This document shows positions 43,011 through 52,256 of a stretch of DNA of 64,000 nt, one piece after another; position 1 is the first letter of the stretch, and every line of letters begins with the position of its first letter. Where the stretch lies: positions 1 through 64,000 of the forward strand of contig JAEUMT010000042.1 in the NCBI GenBank assembly GCA_016791365.1, in the 5' to 3' direction. The DNA comes from Hyphomonadaceae bacterium (GTDB lineage Bacteria > Pseudomonadota > Alphaproteobacteria > Caulobacterales > Aquidulcibacteraceae). The translations under genes were made by a program, and so were the position numbers. The notes beneath the pieces are model-generated. The model was not told the DNA's origin. It saw nothing but the letters and a program-made list of their open reading frames with translations, and ran no database searches.

Positions 43011-44303
43011 TTACGTATTCATCGACTGGAAGAAGTCGTCGTTGTTCTTCGAGCCTTTGAGCTTATCCAACAAGAACTCGATCGCGTCCTGCGTGCCCAT
43101 CGGCGAGAGGATGCGGCGGAGCACGTACATCTTCTGCAGATGCTCCTTCGGCGTGATGAGTTCGTCTTTCCGCGTGCCGGACTTGAGCACGTCGATGGCC
43201 GGGAAGATGCGGCGGTCAGCGACCTTGCGGTCGAGTTGGAGTTCGCTGTTGCCGGTGCCTTTGAACTCTTCGAAGATGACTTCGTCCATACGGCTGCCGG
43301 TATCGATCAGCGCGGTCGCGAGGATGGTGAGCGAGCCGCCTTCTTCGAGATTGCGCGCCGCGCCGAAGAAGCGCTTCGGACGCTGCAGGGCGTTGGCGTC
43401 GACACCGCCGGTCAGCACTTTGCCGGAAGAGGGCACAGTGGCGTTATAGGCGCGGCCAAGGCGGGTGATGGAGTCGAGCAGGATGACGACGTCCTTGCCG
43501 TGCTCGGCTAGGCGCTTGGCCTTTTCGATGACCATCTCCGCGACCGCAACGTGACGTTCCGCACGCTCGTCGAAGGTCGAGGAGATCACTTCGCCCTTCA
43601 CCGTACGCTGCATGTCGGTGACTTCTTCCGGGCGTTCATCAATCAACAGAACGATCAGGAACACCTCGGGGTGGTTCGCCTCGATCGCTTTGGCAATGTT
43701 CTGAAGGATGACGGTCTTACCCGTTCGCGGCTGTGCAACGATAAGCGAGCGCTGGCCTTTGCCGATCGGCGCAACGAGATCGATGATGCGGCCGGTCTTG
43801 TCTTTGATGGTCGGGTCGTCGAGCTCCATTTTCAGGCGCTCGGTCGGATAGAGCGGCGTCAAATTGTCGAAGTGAACCTTGTGCCGGACTTTGTCCGGAT
43901 CCTCGAAATTCACCGAGTTGACCTTCGTCAGCGCGAAGTAACGCTCGCCATCTTTCGGCGCTTTGATCTGGCCCTCGACCGTGTCGCCGGTGCGCAGACC
44001 GAATTTACGGATCTGCTGCGGCGAGACGTAAATGTCGTCCGGGCCTGAAAGGTAGTTCGATTGCGGCGAACGCAGGAAGCCGAAACCGTCCGGCAGAATT
44101 TCAACGACGCCCGCGCCACCGATCTCGACGCCGCGCTCGGCGACGGATTTCAGGATGGCGAACATCATGTCTTGGCTACGCAGCGTGTTCGCGGCCTCGA
44201 TCTCCAGAGATTCGGCCAGCGCCAACAATTCAGATGGCGGCTTACGCTTGAGCTCTTGCAGCGTAAGGGAAGTGAGCTCTTCGAGTGCTTGTGTTTCAGT
44301 CAT
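43011..44303 (-). CDS. rho: Transcription termination factor Rho
   Basis: A 430-residue hexameric RNA helicase. It has the N-terminal [19 protein letters not shown], the RNA-binding OSB fold (GFGFLRSP...[12 protein letters not shown]), Walker [10 protein letters not shown], Walker [17 protein letters not shown] and the secondary RNA site [14 protein letters not shown] 44303 matches the family N-terminus; the longer frame upstream is Arg-rich non-family sequence. A 202-bp leader separates it from hemJ. Confidence 0.98.
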   Translation of the reverse strand: MTETQALEELTSLTLQELKRKPPSELLALAESLEIEAANTLRSQDMMFAILKSVAERGVEIGGAGVVEILPDGFGFLRSPQSNYLSGPDDIYVSPQQIRKFGLRTGDTVEGQIKAPKDGERYFALTKVNSVNFEDPDKVRHKVHFDNLTPLYPTERLKMELDDPTIKDKTGRIIDLVAPIGKGQRSLIVAQPRTGKTVILQNIAKAIEANHPEVFLIVLLIDERPEEVTDMQRTVKGEVISSTFDERAERHVAVAEMVIEKAKRLAEHGKDVVILLDSITRLGRAYNATVPSSGKVLTGGVDANALQRPKRFFGAARNLEEGGSLTILATALIDTGSRMDEVIFEEFKGTGNSELQLDRKVADRRIFPAIDVLKSGTRKDELITPKEHLQKMYVLRRILSPMGTQDAIEFLLDKLKGSKNNDDFFQSMNT

Positions 44304-44505
44304 GTATTTCTCGAGGGGATTTCTCGGGGTGTCCCTGGACCCCAGGCGCACGTGTGGCGCGGGGAGGGACTGGAGATGGAAGGAGAACCGGCGGTTAGGA
44401 GAAGTTGGCTTGCGCCGCCGTCGCGAGCATGCCGAAGCACGCAAGGACAGCCACACCACACCGCGCGGGGATGGTCAAGCTGCTGAACGCTTTGGGGCGT
44501 TCGCT
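44304..44505. other. 202-bp gap between hemJ and rho
   Basis: The leader of rho. A small hairpin GAACGC / GCGTTC (about 44487-44504) sits right after the hemJ stop without a T-run. Nothing else is recognisable. Confidence 0.4.
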
Positions 44506-44976
44506 TTAGGGTTCCAGCGTAGCCAAGAGGACGACAGCTATCGCAACGAGGAATGGGACCTCGCTCATGAGCCGCCAGTACCGCTCGGAATGGCGCCGTT
44601 GCCCGGAGGCGAGCCTGCGCCCCTCAGCAGATAGGAAGCCGTGATAGCCCGACAAGGCTAATACAAGAATAAGCTTGCCCCAGAACCAGTGCGGGACGCT
44701 GCCGAGAATTTCAGGGAAGGGGCGCGCCCAATCCGAGACAAGGTAGGTCGCGAACAAGAAGACGCCAAATGCCCAGGCCAGGATGATGCTTGGCGTAAGG
44801 ATGATCATCCGCAGATTGCGCGCTGCCTTTAGCATCGTTTGCTCAAGCTCGCCGCCGGCCTGCGATGAGGTGATGTAAGCGTAGAAGCGCGGCAGCATCA
44901 GCAAGCCGGATACCCACGCGATCACGGCGATGATGTGAAGCCCGCGGGCGAGATCATAGCCGATCATGTGTTCCAT
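44506..44976 (-). CDS. hemJ: Protoporphyrinogen IX oxidase HemJ
   Basis: A 156-residue membrane protein with four helices that oxidises protoporphyrinogen IX, the usual form in alphaproteobacteria lacking HemG/HemY. It has the conserved His in ARGLHIIAVIAWVSGLLML and PRFYAY, and LTPSIILAW and VPHWFWGKL. The ATG at 44976 overlaps the hemH stop by one base (TGATG), with GGGGAGG upstream. Confidence 0.93.
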   Translation of the reverse strand: MEHMIGYDLARGLHIIAVIAWVSGLLMLPRFYAYITSSQAGGELEQTMLKAARNLRMIILTPSIILAWAFGVFLFATYLVSDWARPFPEILGSVPHWFWGKLILVLALSGYHGFLSAEGRRLASGQRRHSERYWRLMSEVPFLVAIAVVLLATLEP

Positions 44977-46076
44977 CAGCGCACCTCCCCATGGCCACAT
45001 AGTCCGTACGTTGCGGGGCAGAGCCGACCGCCAGTTTCTGATTGCACCGTACCCGGAGCGCCAAGCGCGCGCTCGACCAAATCAGCCAGCGCGTCGATGA
45101 AGCGCGGATCTGGCCCTAGGGCGGGTGTGCGAAGATAGAAAGACAGCTGCAGCCTTTTCGCAAGCTGGCCGTATTCGAGATCAAGTTCGACCAAGGTCTC
45201 GACGTGCTCCGACACGAACGCGATGGGTGAAACGATGATCCCGGCGCCGTCCTTCGCCGCACGATGGATTTCTTCTTCTGTTGAAGGTCCGATCCATTTC
45301 AGGGGACCAACGCGCGATTGATAACAGATTCGCATGTCCCAATCAGCGGGGAGAAAACCACGTATGGCAGCGGCGCTTCGTTCGACCTGCCACTGATAAG
45401 GATCGCCGCGATCAACCACCTGTTGCGGCAAACCATGCGCGGAAAAGAGCAGGCGTGGCCGCGTCGGCGAACCTGCATTGCGCCAGGTTTGCAAAATCGC
45501 ATCAGCATGGGCCTGTGCGAATTTTGCGCCCGCAGGATAGCAACAGACAGTGGCGGCCGGAAGCTCCGATGCCTTGCGCCACGCTTCAAGAGAAGAGGCT
45601 GTCGTCGTACTGGAAAACTGCGGATAGAGCGGAAGCAGGATGACATCGGTCGCGCCCCACATCGCCGCCGCTTTCGCCACATCTTTGGTATAGGGATGCC
45701 AATAACGCATCGCCGGAAAGCACTTGAACGTCACATTGGTGATGCGCTGAGAGATCACTTGTTCAAGCGCATCAGCTTGTTTTCGAGTTTCAGGCAGAAT
45801 GGGCGAACCGCCGCCCATCAGCGCGTAATTGGCTTTCGCCAATTTCTCACGCGTGCGCGAAATAAGTTGCGCAATGAGGAAACGGAATGGTTGTGGCGCG
45901 CCAATGATCGCTTTGTCGTTGAAGAGATTGAACAGAAACGGACGAACGGATTCCTGTCGGTCCGGTCCGCCAAGGTTGAAAAGAATGATCGCGACCCTGC
46001 GCGAGGTCATGACGCGCAAACCCGGACCTTTAGCGGTTTCAGGGGAGGGTGTGTCTTTGAAGGAGATGGCGGTCAT
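44976..46076 (-). CDS. hemH: Ferrochelatase HemH
   Basis: A 366-residue enzyme inserting Fe2+ into protoporphyrin IX. It has VAIILFNLGGPD, the catalytic His in LLFSAHGLPQQ, the QSRVGPLKWIGPSTEE segment and Glu in FVSEHVETL. The C-terminal LCPATYGLCGHGEVR carries two cysteines in a Cys-x6-Cys pattern, reminiscent of the 2Fe-2S cluster tail of some bacterial ferrochelatases; cluster binding is not proven here. It overlaps hemE by 4 bases and hemJ by 1. Confidence 0.96.
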   Translation of the reverse strand: MTAISFKDTPSPETAKGPGLRVMTSRRVAIILFNLGGPDRQESVRPFLFNLFNDKAIIGAPQPFRFLIAQLISRTREKLAKANYALMGGGSPILPETRKQADALEQVISQRITNVTFKCFPAMRYWHPYTKDVAKAAAMWGATDVILLPLYPQFSSTTTASSLEAWRKASELPAATVCCYPAGAKFAQAHADAILQTWRNAGSPTRPRLLFSAHGLPQQVVDRGDPYQWQVERSAAAIRGFLPADWDMRICYQSRVGPLKWIGPSTEEEIHRAAKDGAGIIVSPIAFVSEHVETLVELDLEYGQLAKRLQLSFYLRTPALGPDPRFIDALADLVERALGAPGTVQSETGGRLCPATYGLCGHGEVR

Positions 46077-47113
46077 ACGCCAGCCTTCACCACTTTGATC
46101 AATCGCTCGAGATTTTCCGGCGTCGCTTGCGGTGTGATGCCATGTCCAAGATTGAAGATGTGCGGCGCGCTCTTGAAGCTGTGCATCACATCACGTGTGG
46201 CGCGATCAAGTGCTTCACCACCAACGATGAGGACTTGCGGATCCAAATTCCCTTGCAGCGGCATACGCTCCGGCGCGACCTGAATAGCGAATTCAGCCGG
46301 CGTTTGCGTATCAATACCTAACGCGGTGACGCCGGTCTTATGCGCATAGGCGCCCAATTGCGCGCCCGAGCCACGCGGAAAGCCGATGATCGGAACTGAA
46401 ACGCCGAGTTCCCGCAGTCGATTCACAAGCTTGCGTGTCGGCTCCAACACGACACGTTGGAACTGGTGTGGCGTTAGACCCTCGGCCCAGCTCTCGAATA
46501 TTTGCACACAATCGGCGCCTGCGCTCACTTGCGCCGCTAGGTGCTGCGCGCTCATTTCAACGAGCACCGAAAGCAAGTCATCGACCTCTTCAGGGCGTTC
46601 ATAGATCGCGCGGCGAGCGCGGTCTTTCTCGCCGCCTTCGCCCTGGAGCATATAGGTAGCAACTGTCCACGGGCCGCCGCAAAAACCAATTAGCGCGATG
46701 TCGTCAGGGATCGCGGCTCTAATCCTCTCAACCGCCTCATAGACAGGCGCAAGCCGCTGAATTCCGCGGGTCACATCATCGAAGCGCCAGGTCTCCTCCT
46801 CAATTAGAGGACTAAGACGCGGACCTTCGCCTTCAACGAACCAAACTTTCCGGCCAAGCGCATCAGGCACAACCAGGATGTCCGAAAAGAGGATCGCCGC
46901 ATCAAGCGGATAGCGCCGTAAGGGCTGCATCACTGCTTCAGTCGCCAGAGCAGGGGAGTAGCAGAACTCCAGGAAGTTTTTTGAGCGCGTTCGCAATTCT
47001 CTGTACTCAGGCAGATAGCGCCCAGCCTGGCGCATGATCCAAACCGGCGGAGGATCCACTCGCTCTCCGCTTAGAACGCGTAGCAATGCGGGAACTTTTT
47101 TCCGATCCGACAT
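46073..47113 (-). CDS. hemE: Uroporphyrinogen decarboxylase HemE
   Basis: A 346-residue enzyme making coproporphyrinogen III. It has PPVWIMRQAGRYLPEYRELR at the start (catalytic Arg), FSDILVVPDALG (Asp) and IGFCGGPWTVATYMLQG. ATG 47113 follows GGAAGAGAG; a frame extending to 47203 would run into the origin region and is not used. It is first of the hemE-hemH-hemJ operon, transcribed away from the putative replication origin, as in Caulobacter. Confidence 0.97.
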   Translation of the reverse strand: MSDRKKVPALLRVLSGERVDPPPVWIMRQAGRYLPEYRELRTRSKNFLEFCYSPALATEAVMQPLRRYPLDAAILFSDILVVPDALGRKVWFVEGEGPRLSPLIEEETWRFDDVTRGIQRLAPVYEAVERIRAAIPDDIALIGFCGGPWTVATYMLQGEGGEKDRARRAIYERPEEVDDLLSVLVEMSAQHLAAQVSAGADCVQIFESWAEGLTPHQFQRVVLEPTRKLVNRLRELGVSVPIIGFPRGSGAQLGAYAHKTGVTALGIDTQTPAEFAIQVAPERMPLQGNLDPQVLIVGGEALDRATRDVMHSFKSAPHIFNLGHGITPQATPENLERLIKVVKAGV

Positions 47114-47136
47114 TGGCTCTCTTCCAAAATCTAAAT

Positions 47137-47151
47137 TTGAATCCTGATTAA
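47137..47151. promoter_or_regulatory. CtrA-like binding site overlapping a GANTC site
   Basis: TTGA-N7-TTAA, one mismatch from TTAA-N7-TTAA, lies 24 bases upstream of the hemE start within the origin region. GAATC at 47139-47143 overlaps it, so methylation by CcrM could matter. Confidence 0.55.
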
Positions 47152-47195
47152 TGAGGACTCGTTGTTGATGGGACTTATTTTGCGGGACAAGATTC

Positions 47196-47204
47196 TTGTC
47201 CACA
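47196..47204 (+). promoter_or_regulatory. DnaA box
   Basis: TTGTCCACA, 8/9 to TTATCCACA. It is part of a 17-base inverted repeat (GGACAAGA-T-TCTTGTCC, 47185-47201) and is followed by TTATCCCCT. Confidence 0.65.
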
Positions 47205-47296
47205 CCTTATCCCCTGACTTGTCCCTTTCGCGATGCGGCGGAATTGTCTTTGGTCCGAAGGGGTTGAGCGACGCGGTCTGTGGTCGCGATTCCATT

Positions 47297-47305
47297 TCGT
47301 CCACA
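47297..47305 (+). promoter_or_regulatory. Weak DnaA box
   Basis: TCGTCCACA, 7/9 to the consensus, in the middle of the origin region. Confidence 0.45.
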
Positions 47306-47417
47306 ATGCCGCGCTGTGAGCAAGGCTTGGAGGAATCGCCCCGGAGGAGAAGTGAAATCCGCGGAGGGGTGGCTGTTCGTTCTCTTTCATGCGTTTTCCC
47401 GCCTCTCACCCAACAGC

Positions 47418-47426
47418 TTGTCCACA
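47418..47426 (+). promoter_or_regulatory. DnaA box
   Basis: A second exact TTGTCCACA, same orientation, 28 bases before the ppsR start. Confidence 0.6.
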
Positions 47427-47453
47427 ATCCGAACTGGCCTGATATGTGAGCCC

Positions 47454-48284
47454 ATGACGCACGCGCGGCTTGCCATCTATGCCAACTTCCACCTGGTCTC
47501 CGACTCGACGGGGGAAACGTTGGCTGGCGTCCTCCGCGCCACCTGCGCCCAGTTCGATAATATCATGCCGGTGGAGCACTCGTACTTTCTGGTGCGCTCC
47601 GCACGACAACTTGAACGTGTGTTGACGGAAATCGCCGCGGCGCCTGGCGTTGTCATGTTCACGCTCTCGAACCTGGAGCATCGAGCGCTGCTTGAGGATG
47701 CTTGCCGCGAGATGGATATGCCTTGCGTTGCCGTCTTGGATCCGGTGCTCGATACGACCTCACGCTATCTCGGCGTGGAGATGAATCATCGGGTCGGCAA
47801 TCCCCGCAAACTCAACGCGGAATACTTCAAGCGGATCGATGCGCTCGATTTTGCGATGTATCACGACGACGGCCAGCAGCATGTAGATCTGGTGAGTGCG
47901 GACGTAATTTTGGTCGGAGTTAGCAGGACGTCAAAAACGCCTACCTGCGTGTATCTCGCGCACCGTGGCGTGAAAGCCGCGAATGTGCCCATGGTGCCTG
48001 GCGTGCCTTTGCCCCCGGAGCTGTTTACAAAAGAGGGGCCGCTCGTCGTCGGCCTGCTTATCTCCGCTGATCGCCTCATTCACATCAGGCGCAATCGCTT
48101 GGCGTCAATGAAAGAAACGCGCGCCGGCAGCTATACTGATGAGGATGCTGTGCGCCGTGAAGTTATGGATGCGCAGAAATTGTTTGAGCGGGAAGGGTGG
48201 CCGACGATTGATGTTTCACGACGCTCTATCGAAGAAACCGCGGCGGCAGTGCTGAATTTATTGGCGGAGCATCGCGAAGCGTGA
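47454..48284 (+). CDS. ppsR: Pyruvate, water dikinase / PPDK regulatory protein (DUF299)
   Basis: A 276-residue bifunctional ADP-dependent kinase and Pi-dependent pyrophosphorylase that switches PEP synthase or pyruvate-phosphate dikinase. It has FHLVSDSTGETL near the start, the P-loop GVSRTSKTP at 155-163, and NRLASMKETRAGSYTD near the C-terminus. ATG 47454 fits the family; upstream codons belong to the origin region. The target (PPDK or PEP synthase) is not in the window. It is the first gene right of the origin and is coupled to maf by a 4-base overlap. Confidence 0.93.
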   Translation: MTHARLAIYANFHLVSDSTGETLAGVLRATCAQFDNIMPVEHSYFLVRSARQLERVLTEIAAAPGVVMFTLSNLEHRALLEDACREMDMPCVAVLDPVLDTTSRYLGVEMNHRVGNPRKLNAEYFKRIDALDFAMYHDDGQQHVDLVSADVILVGVSRTSKTPTCVYLAHRGVKAANVPMVPGVPLPPELFTKEGPLVVGLLISADRLIHIRRNRLASMKETRAGSYTDEDAVRREVMDAQKLFEREGWPTIDVSRRSIEETAAAVLNLLAEHREA

Positions 48285-48871
48285 GTCTCATTCTTGCTTC
48301 CGGGAGCGCCGCGCGCCGTCAATTGTTGGAGGCTGCGGGCCTTGTATTTGAAGTTGATCCGCCACGTGTCGATGAAGAGGCCGCGAAGGCAAGCCTGCGA
48401 GCGGGCGGTCTGCGGCCGCGTGATCAGGCAGATGCGCTGGCGGAGCTCAAGGCGCTCAGTATTTCACGGACGCGCTCCGGTTTTGTGATTGGCGCTGATC
48501 AGATGTTGGCGCTTGGCGCTGAGGTGTTCGATAAGCCGAAAGATACGAATGAGGCTAAGCAACATTTGCGGCGACTTCGCGGCCAGACGCACGAGCTGAT
48601 TACCGCCGCGGTCGTGGCGCGTGATGGGGCCATCATTTGGCGGCATATCGATACGCCAAAGCTAAAAATGCGAGCGTTTAGCGACGCATTTCTGGACGAC
48701 TATCTGGAGCGGGCAGGGGGAAAGGTGTTGCTCTCTGTTGGCGCATACCAATTGGAGGGGATGGGCGCCCAGTTGTTCGAACGCGTGGAGGGCGACTATT
48801 TCTCGGTGCTCGGGCTGCAATTGCTGCCGCTTCTGGCGTTCTTGCGCGAACACGGACTTGTTCGGGTATGA
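48281..48871 (+). CDS. maf: Maf-like nucleoside triphosphate pyrophosphatase
   Basis: A 196-residue housekeeping NTP pyrophosphatase that cleans modified or canonical nucleotides. It starts LILASGSAARRQLLEAAGL, and has FVIGADQMLALG, FDKPKD, LRRLRGQTHELITA and YQLEGMGAQLFERVEGDYFSVLGL. The start is GTG 48281, overlapping the ppsR stop (GTGA). Confidence 0.93.
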   Translation: MSLILASGSAARRQLLEAAGLVFEVDPPRVDEEAAKASLRAGGLRPRDQADALAELKALSISRTRSGFVIGADQMLALGAEVFDKPKDTNEAKQHLRRLRGQTHELITAAVVARDGAIIWRHIDTPKLKMRAFSDAFLDDYLERAGGKVLLSVGAYQLEGMGAQLFERVEGDYFSVLGLQLLPLLAFLREHGLVRV

Positions 48872-49683
48872 ACATCACGGCCGCGACAAAACTCTACGCA
48901 GTTATCGGCGATCCGGTGGAGCATTCGCTTTCGCCAGTGATGCAGAATGGCTGGATGGCCGATCATGGCTTGGACGCCGTGTATGTCGCGCTGTCGCTCC
49001 GGACCAACGATCCCGTAACAGCGATCGGCGCCCTCAAAGGGTTTGCCGGCCTCAACGTGACCGTGCCGCACAAGGAAGCCGCCGCAAAGGCGGCACTGCG
49101 AACCGAAGGACGAGTGGCGAATGTGTTGCGCAGAGAGGATGACGGATCGTTCAGTGGCTTCAATACCGACGGCCTGGGTTTCCTGGATTCTTTGAGTGAG
49201 TGTGCGCCGGATTGGCGGTCGCGTGTGCGGCGCGCGTTGATTGTTGGCGCGGGCGGCGGCGCGCTTGGCATCGGGCAAGCGCTTTCGCCGTACGTTGACA
49301 CGATCCACTTCGCCAATCGTACGGCGGAGCGCGGCGAACAGACGGCGCAGGCCATTCCAAACGGCCGCACGACGCGATGGGATGACCTTGAACGCGCTTT
49401 TGGTCACGCGGATCTCATTGTCCAAACGACGACGCTCGGGATGGCTGATCAGCCTGAGATGTCATGGCCAGTGTCGTTTTGCCGGCCGAACGCCATAGTG
49501 AGCGACATTGTCTATAGGCCGCTCGAGACGCCGTTATTGCTTGCCGCACGCGAGCGCGGACTCACCGCGATTGATGGCCTGGGCATGCTCATCCATCAGG
49601 GTGCGCGGTCATTCGAGATTTGGTTCGGCATCAAACCCGACGTCAGCAAGGCGCGTCAGCGTCTCATCGCGGCGCTGGCATGA
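48868..49683 (+). CDS. aroE: Shikimate dehydrogenase
   Basis: A 271-residue NADPH enzyme reducing 3-dehydroshikimate. It has [18 protein letters not shown] (shikimate Ser pair), [12 protein letters not shown] (catalytic Lys), GFNTDGLGF and [14 protein letters not shown], a GAGG-type nucleotide loop, and [18 protein letters not shown]. It overlaps maf and coaE by 4 bases each. Confidence 0.96.
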   Translation: MNITAATKLYAVIGDPVEHSLSPVMQNGWMADHGLDAVYVALSLRTNDPVTAIGALKGFAGLNVTVPHKEAAAKAALRTEGRVANVLRREDDGSFSGFNTDGLGFLDSLSECAPDWRSRVRRALIVGAGGGALGIGQALSPYVDTIHFANRTAERGEQTAQAIPNGRTTRWDDLERAFGHADLIVQTTTLGMADQPEMSWPVSFCRPNAIVSDIVYRPLETPLLLAARERGLTAIDGLGMLIHQGARSFEIWFGIKPDVSKARQRLIAALA

Positions 49684-50273
49684 TTATCATCGGTCTCACC
49701 GGCTCAATTGGCATGGGCAAGTCGACAGTGGCGTTGATGTTTGCGGAAGAGGGCGTGCCAGTGCTCGATTCCGACGCGACGGTGCATGCGCTTTATGCGC
49801 CCGGCGGAATTGCGGTTGGCCCTGTTGAAGCAGCATTTCCGGGCGTCACAAAGGATGGCGCCATAGATCGCACGGCGCTGTCAGCGCTTGTCGTGGGCAA
49901 TGCCGAGGCGATCAAACGTTTGGAAGGCATCGTGCATCCGCTGGTCCGCCAAGCGCAGGCCGAGTTTCTGCGGCAGCACATTGCCGCCGGCGCGCCTATT
50001 GTGCTGCTGGACATCCCGCTGCTCTTCGAGGGCGCCGGCGCGACGTTCGTTGACAAGACGGTGGTGGTTTCCGCGCCTGCCGAGCTTCAACGCGCACGGG
50101 TGCTCGCGCGCCCAGGGATGACAGCAGCCAAGTTCGAGGCCATCCTGGCGCGTCAAATGCCGGACGCGGAAAAGCGGGCGAGGGCGGATTTCGTTATCGA
50201 TACCGGCCAGTCGCTGGATCAGACGCGTGCTCAAGTGCGGGCGGTGCTGGACGCGCTCCGCGAACAAGATTAG
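49680..50273 (+). CDS. coaE: Dephospho-CoA kinase
   Basis: A 197-residue last enzyme of CoA synthesis. It has the P-loop GSIGMGKST from residue 8, [12 protein letters not shown] (catalytic Asp), and [23 protein letters not shown] 49680 overlaps the aroE stop. Confidence 0.95.
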   Translation: MIIIGLTGSIGMGKSTVALMFAEEGVPVLDSDATVHALYAPGGIAVGPVEAAFPGVTKDGAIDRTALSALVVGNAEAIKRLEGIVHPLVRQAQAEFLRQHIAAGAPIVLLDIPLLFEGAGATFVDKTVVVSAPAELQRARVLARPGMTAAKFEAILARQMPDAEKRARADFVIDTGQSLDQTRAQVRAVLDALREQD

Positions 50274-50282
50274 CCGGATTCA

Positions 50283-51023
50283 ATGCGCGAGATCTTGTTC
50301 GACACGGAAACGACGGGCGTTTTTCCTGATCACCAGGATGAAAAGCTGCGTGATCGCATCGTCGAAATCGGCTGCGTGGAGGTGTTCAATCTTGAGCGCA
50401 CCGGCCGTGAATATCACGCCTATTTCAACCCTGATCGCGATGTGCCGGAAGAAGTTGTGCGCGTGCATGGTCTGCGGCTTGAGTTTTTGCGCGGGCACAA
50501 GCGCTTTGGGGAAACAGTCGGGGAACTGATGGAGTTCATCGGCGATGCGCCGTTGGTCGCCCACAATGCATCCTTTGACCAAGGATTCTTGAACGCCGAA
50601 CTTCGCCGCATCGGCATGGCGCCGCTCGGCAACGAGCGTTTCGTCGATACGCTGGCGATCGCGCGAAAGCGCTTTCCGGGCGCTTCGTGCTCTTTGGACT
50701 CCCTGGCAAAGCGCTTTCAGCTCGATCGCTACGGATTCGATCTGGCATCTCGTAAGGGCGCGGGCGGCCACGGGGCGTTGGTCGACTCTCGCATTCTGGC
50801 GGAAGTTTATCTGCAGCTTCGGGGCGGGCGCGAACAAAAACTCTCGTTTGATGCTGGCGATGTCGTGACGACAGACGCTTCGGCGCCGCGTGCGGTTGAG
50901 TTCGTGCGCCGCGCGCCGCGCGCTGTTCCATTGGCGCCGCTGGTCACCGCAGAAGAAGCGGACGAGCACGCGGCGTTCATCCAGAAGCTTGGTCCAAACG
51001 CGCTCTGGCTTAAGGCGGGTTAG
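50283..51023 (+). CDS. dnaQ: DNA polymerase III subunit epsilon
   Basis: A 246-residue proofreading exonuclease of the DEDDh type. ExoI is LFDTETTG (Asp7, Glu9), ExoII is VAHNASFDQGFLNAEL and ExoIII is GHGALVDSRILAEVY (His, Asp). The C-terminal part binds the polymerase subunit. The TAG stop shares TTAG with convergent secB. Start ATG 50283, 9 bases after coaE. Confidence 0.96.
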   Translation: MREILFDTETTGVFPDHQDEKLRDRIVEIGCVEVFNLERTGREYHAYFNPDRDVPEEVVRVHGLRLEFLRGHKRFGETVGELMEFIGDAPLVAHNASFDQGFLNAELRRIGMAPLGNERFVDTLAIARKRFPGASCSLDSLAKRFQLDRYGFDLASRKGAGGHGALVDSRILAEVYLQLRGGREQKLSFDAGDVVTTDASAPRAVEFVRRAPRAVPLAPLVTAEEADEHAAFIQKLGPNALWLKAG

Positions 51024-51514
51024 CCGCCGCTTGCGGCTGCGAGCGGCACATCGCTGCGTTTGTCGCGCTCGCGCAATTCCTGATAGTAGAGCGGCGTGAA
51101 GTCGATCGGATTGATGAGGAGGGGCGGATAGCCCCCTTCGCGTGTGGTCTCAGCTAAGATTTGTCGGCTGAACGGAAACAGCAGGCGTGGACATTCGATC
51201 CAGATCAGCGGTTCGACATCCTCGGGCAGTACGCTCACGAACTGGAATACGCCGGAATAAACGAGGTTCGCCGCGAACATCGGCTGGTCGCCGCGCTTGG
51301 CCTGCACGTTGATGCAAAGATCGACCTCGGTGGCTTCTCCTTGTCCGACCGGCCGCGATTTCACGTCCACGCCCATATCGATGGTCGGCTGCGCCTCGTA
51401 TGCCGAAACCATTCCCCCAAGCGCGTTGTGGAATGACAGCTCCTTCACGTACTGCGCCAAGACGCGCAGGTGGGGGGAATCGGCTGGCGGGGCGCCATCA
51501 TTTTGCGTGTTCAT
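51020..51514 (-). CDS. secB: Protein-export chaperone SecB
   Basis: A 164-residue tetrameric chaperone that keeps preproteins unfolded and hands them to SecA. It has LRVLAQYVKELSFHNA, VDLCINVQAK, MFAANLVYSGVFQF and IECPRLLFPFSRQILAETTREGGYPPLLI (quoted in part: FPFSRQILAETTREGGYPP), INPIDF. ATG 51514 is the usual family start; an ATG five codons upstream is possible. It is divergent from timA. Confidence 0.96.
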   Translation of the reverse strand: MNTQNDGAPPADSPHLRVLAQYVKELSFHNALGGMVSAYEAQPTIDMGVDVKSRPVGQGEATEVDLCINVQAKRGDQPMFAANLVYSGVFQFVSVLPEDVEPLIWIECPRLLFPFSRQILAETTREGGYPPLLINPIDFTPLYYQELRERDKRSDVPLAAASGG

Positions 51515-51671
51515 GCGCCAAAAGCTCATGCGTGGGGGGCGAAAAACGGCGGTCAACATGCTGCGGCAAGGGAGCTAAGGCAACCGCGCTGGCAGAACCC
51601 GCCTGTTGGCATTATCTTAAATCAGCGCATACCATCTCGCACTGTTGGAGCGGCGACCTTTGGACCAAAAT

Positions 51672-52256
51672 ATGATCGAATTCACGGTCTTGGCGTTCAT
51701 CGCCGGCTTCGTGCTGTTCCGCCTCTACACCACGCTCGGCAAGCGCACGGGCGAAGAACGGGTCGAGCCGGCCCCGGCGCCCGCGCAGGGCGAGCTTACG
51801 CGCGCCCCGGTGGACGCGCCGGTTGCGGCGCCGCTTTCGGTTGGTGTGGCAGGTGAGGGTGTCGCTGCGATCGAACGGGCGGACCCCAATTTTGAAGCGA
51901 GTTATTTTCTCCAGGGCGCGCGCTCAGCGTACGAGCTGATCGTCGGCGCCTTCGCCAAGGGTGACCGTGAAACGCTGCGCGGATTGCTGACGCCGCGAGT
52001 TTACGATTCATATGTGGCTTCCATTGATGCGCGTGAAGCGCAGGGTGGGGCAGGCCCGGAAATCGTGCGCTTAAAGTCAGCGGAGATTGCGGACGCTGAA
52101 CTGGTTGGCGATACGGCGCGTGTGATCGTTAAGTTCGAAGCCGAGCTGGCCGAAGGCGCATATGGAGTGCGCGACGCGAAAGAGCGCTGGACGTTTGAGC
52201 GTAACGTGCGCTCATCCGATCCTAATTGGTTGCTGTCACGCGTACAGGCGGCGTGA
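51672..52256 (+). CDS. timA: Tim44/TimA-like putative adaptor protein
   Basis: A 194-residue protein. An N-terminal membrane anchor (MIEFTVLAFIAGFVLFRLY) and a Pro/Ala linker precede a Tim44-like domain (FEASYFLQGARSAYELIVGAFAKGD ... TARVIVKFEAEL). Homologues in alphaproteobacteria are origin-proximal between secB and smr, and are the bacterial relatives of mitochondrial Tim44. ATG 51672 is used because the TTG upstream gives an atypical N-terminus. Its stop overlaps the smr start (GTGA). Confidence 0.9.
   Translation: MIEFTVLAFIAGFVLFRLYTTLGKRTGEERVEPAPAPAQGELTRAPVDAPVAAPLSVGVAGEGVAAIERADPNFEASYFLQGARSAYELIVGAFAKGDRETLRGLLTPRVYDSYVASIDAREAQGGAGPEIVRLKSAEIADAELVGDTARVIVKFEAELAEGAYGVRDAKERWTFERNVRSSDPNWLLSRVQAA

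Larger units (their letters stand above)
47114..47453. other. Candidate chromosomal replication origin (Caulobacter-type)
   Basis: A 340-bp non-coding gap between divergent hemE and the DUF299 gene, the exact position of Caulobacter Cori. It contains TTGTCCACA twice (47196-47204, 47418-47426), TCGTCCACA (47297-47305) and TTATCCCCT (47207-47215). A CtrA-like site is at 47137-47151. There are five GANTC methylation sites (47139, 47156, 47191, 47288, 47333) and an AT-rich stretch near 47125-47185. Function is inferred from synteny and motifs. Confidence 0.8.

Noticed and set aside
47114-47203. Extended start of hemE at 47203
   Set aside because: The extra 30 codons cover the DnaA-box and CtrA-site region and do not resemble UroD; the ATG at 47113 has a ribosome site and the family N-terminus.
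48206-48221. TGTTTCACG at the end of ppsR as a parS half-site
   Set aside because: Only the left half matches; the right half (ACGCTCT) does not.
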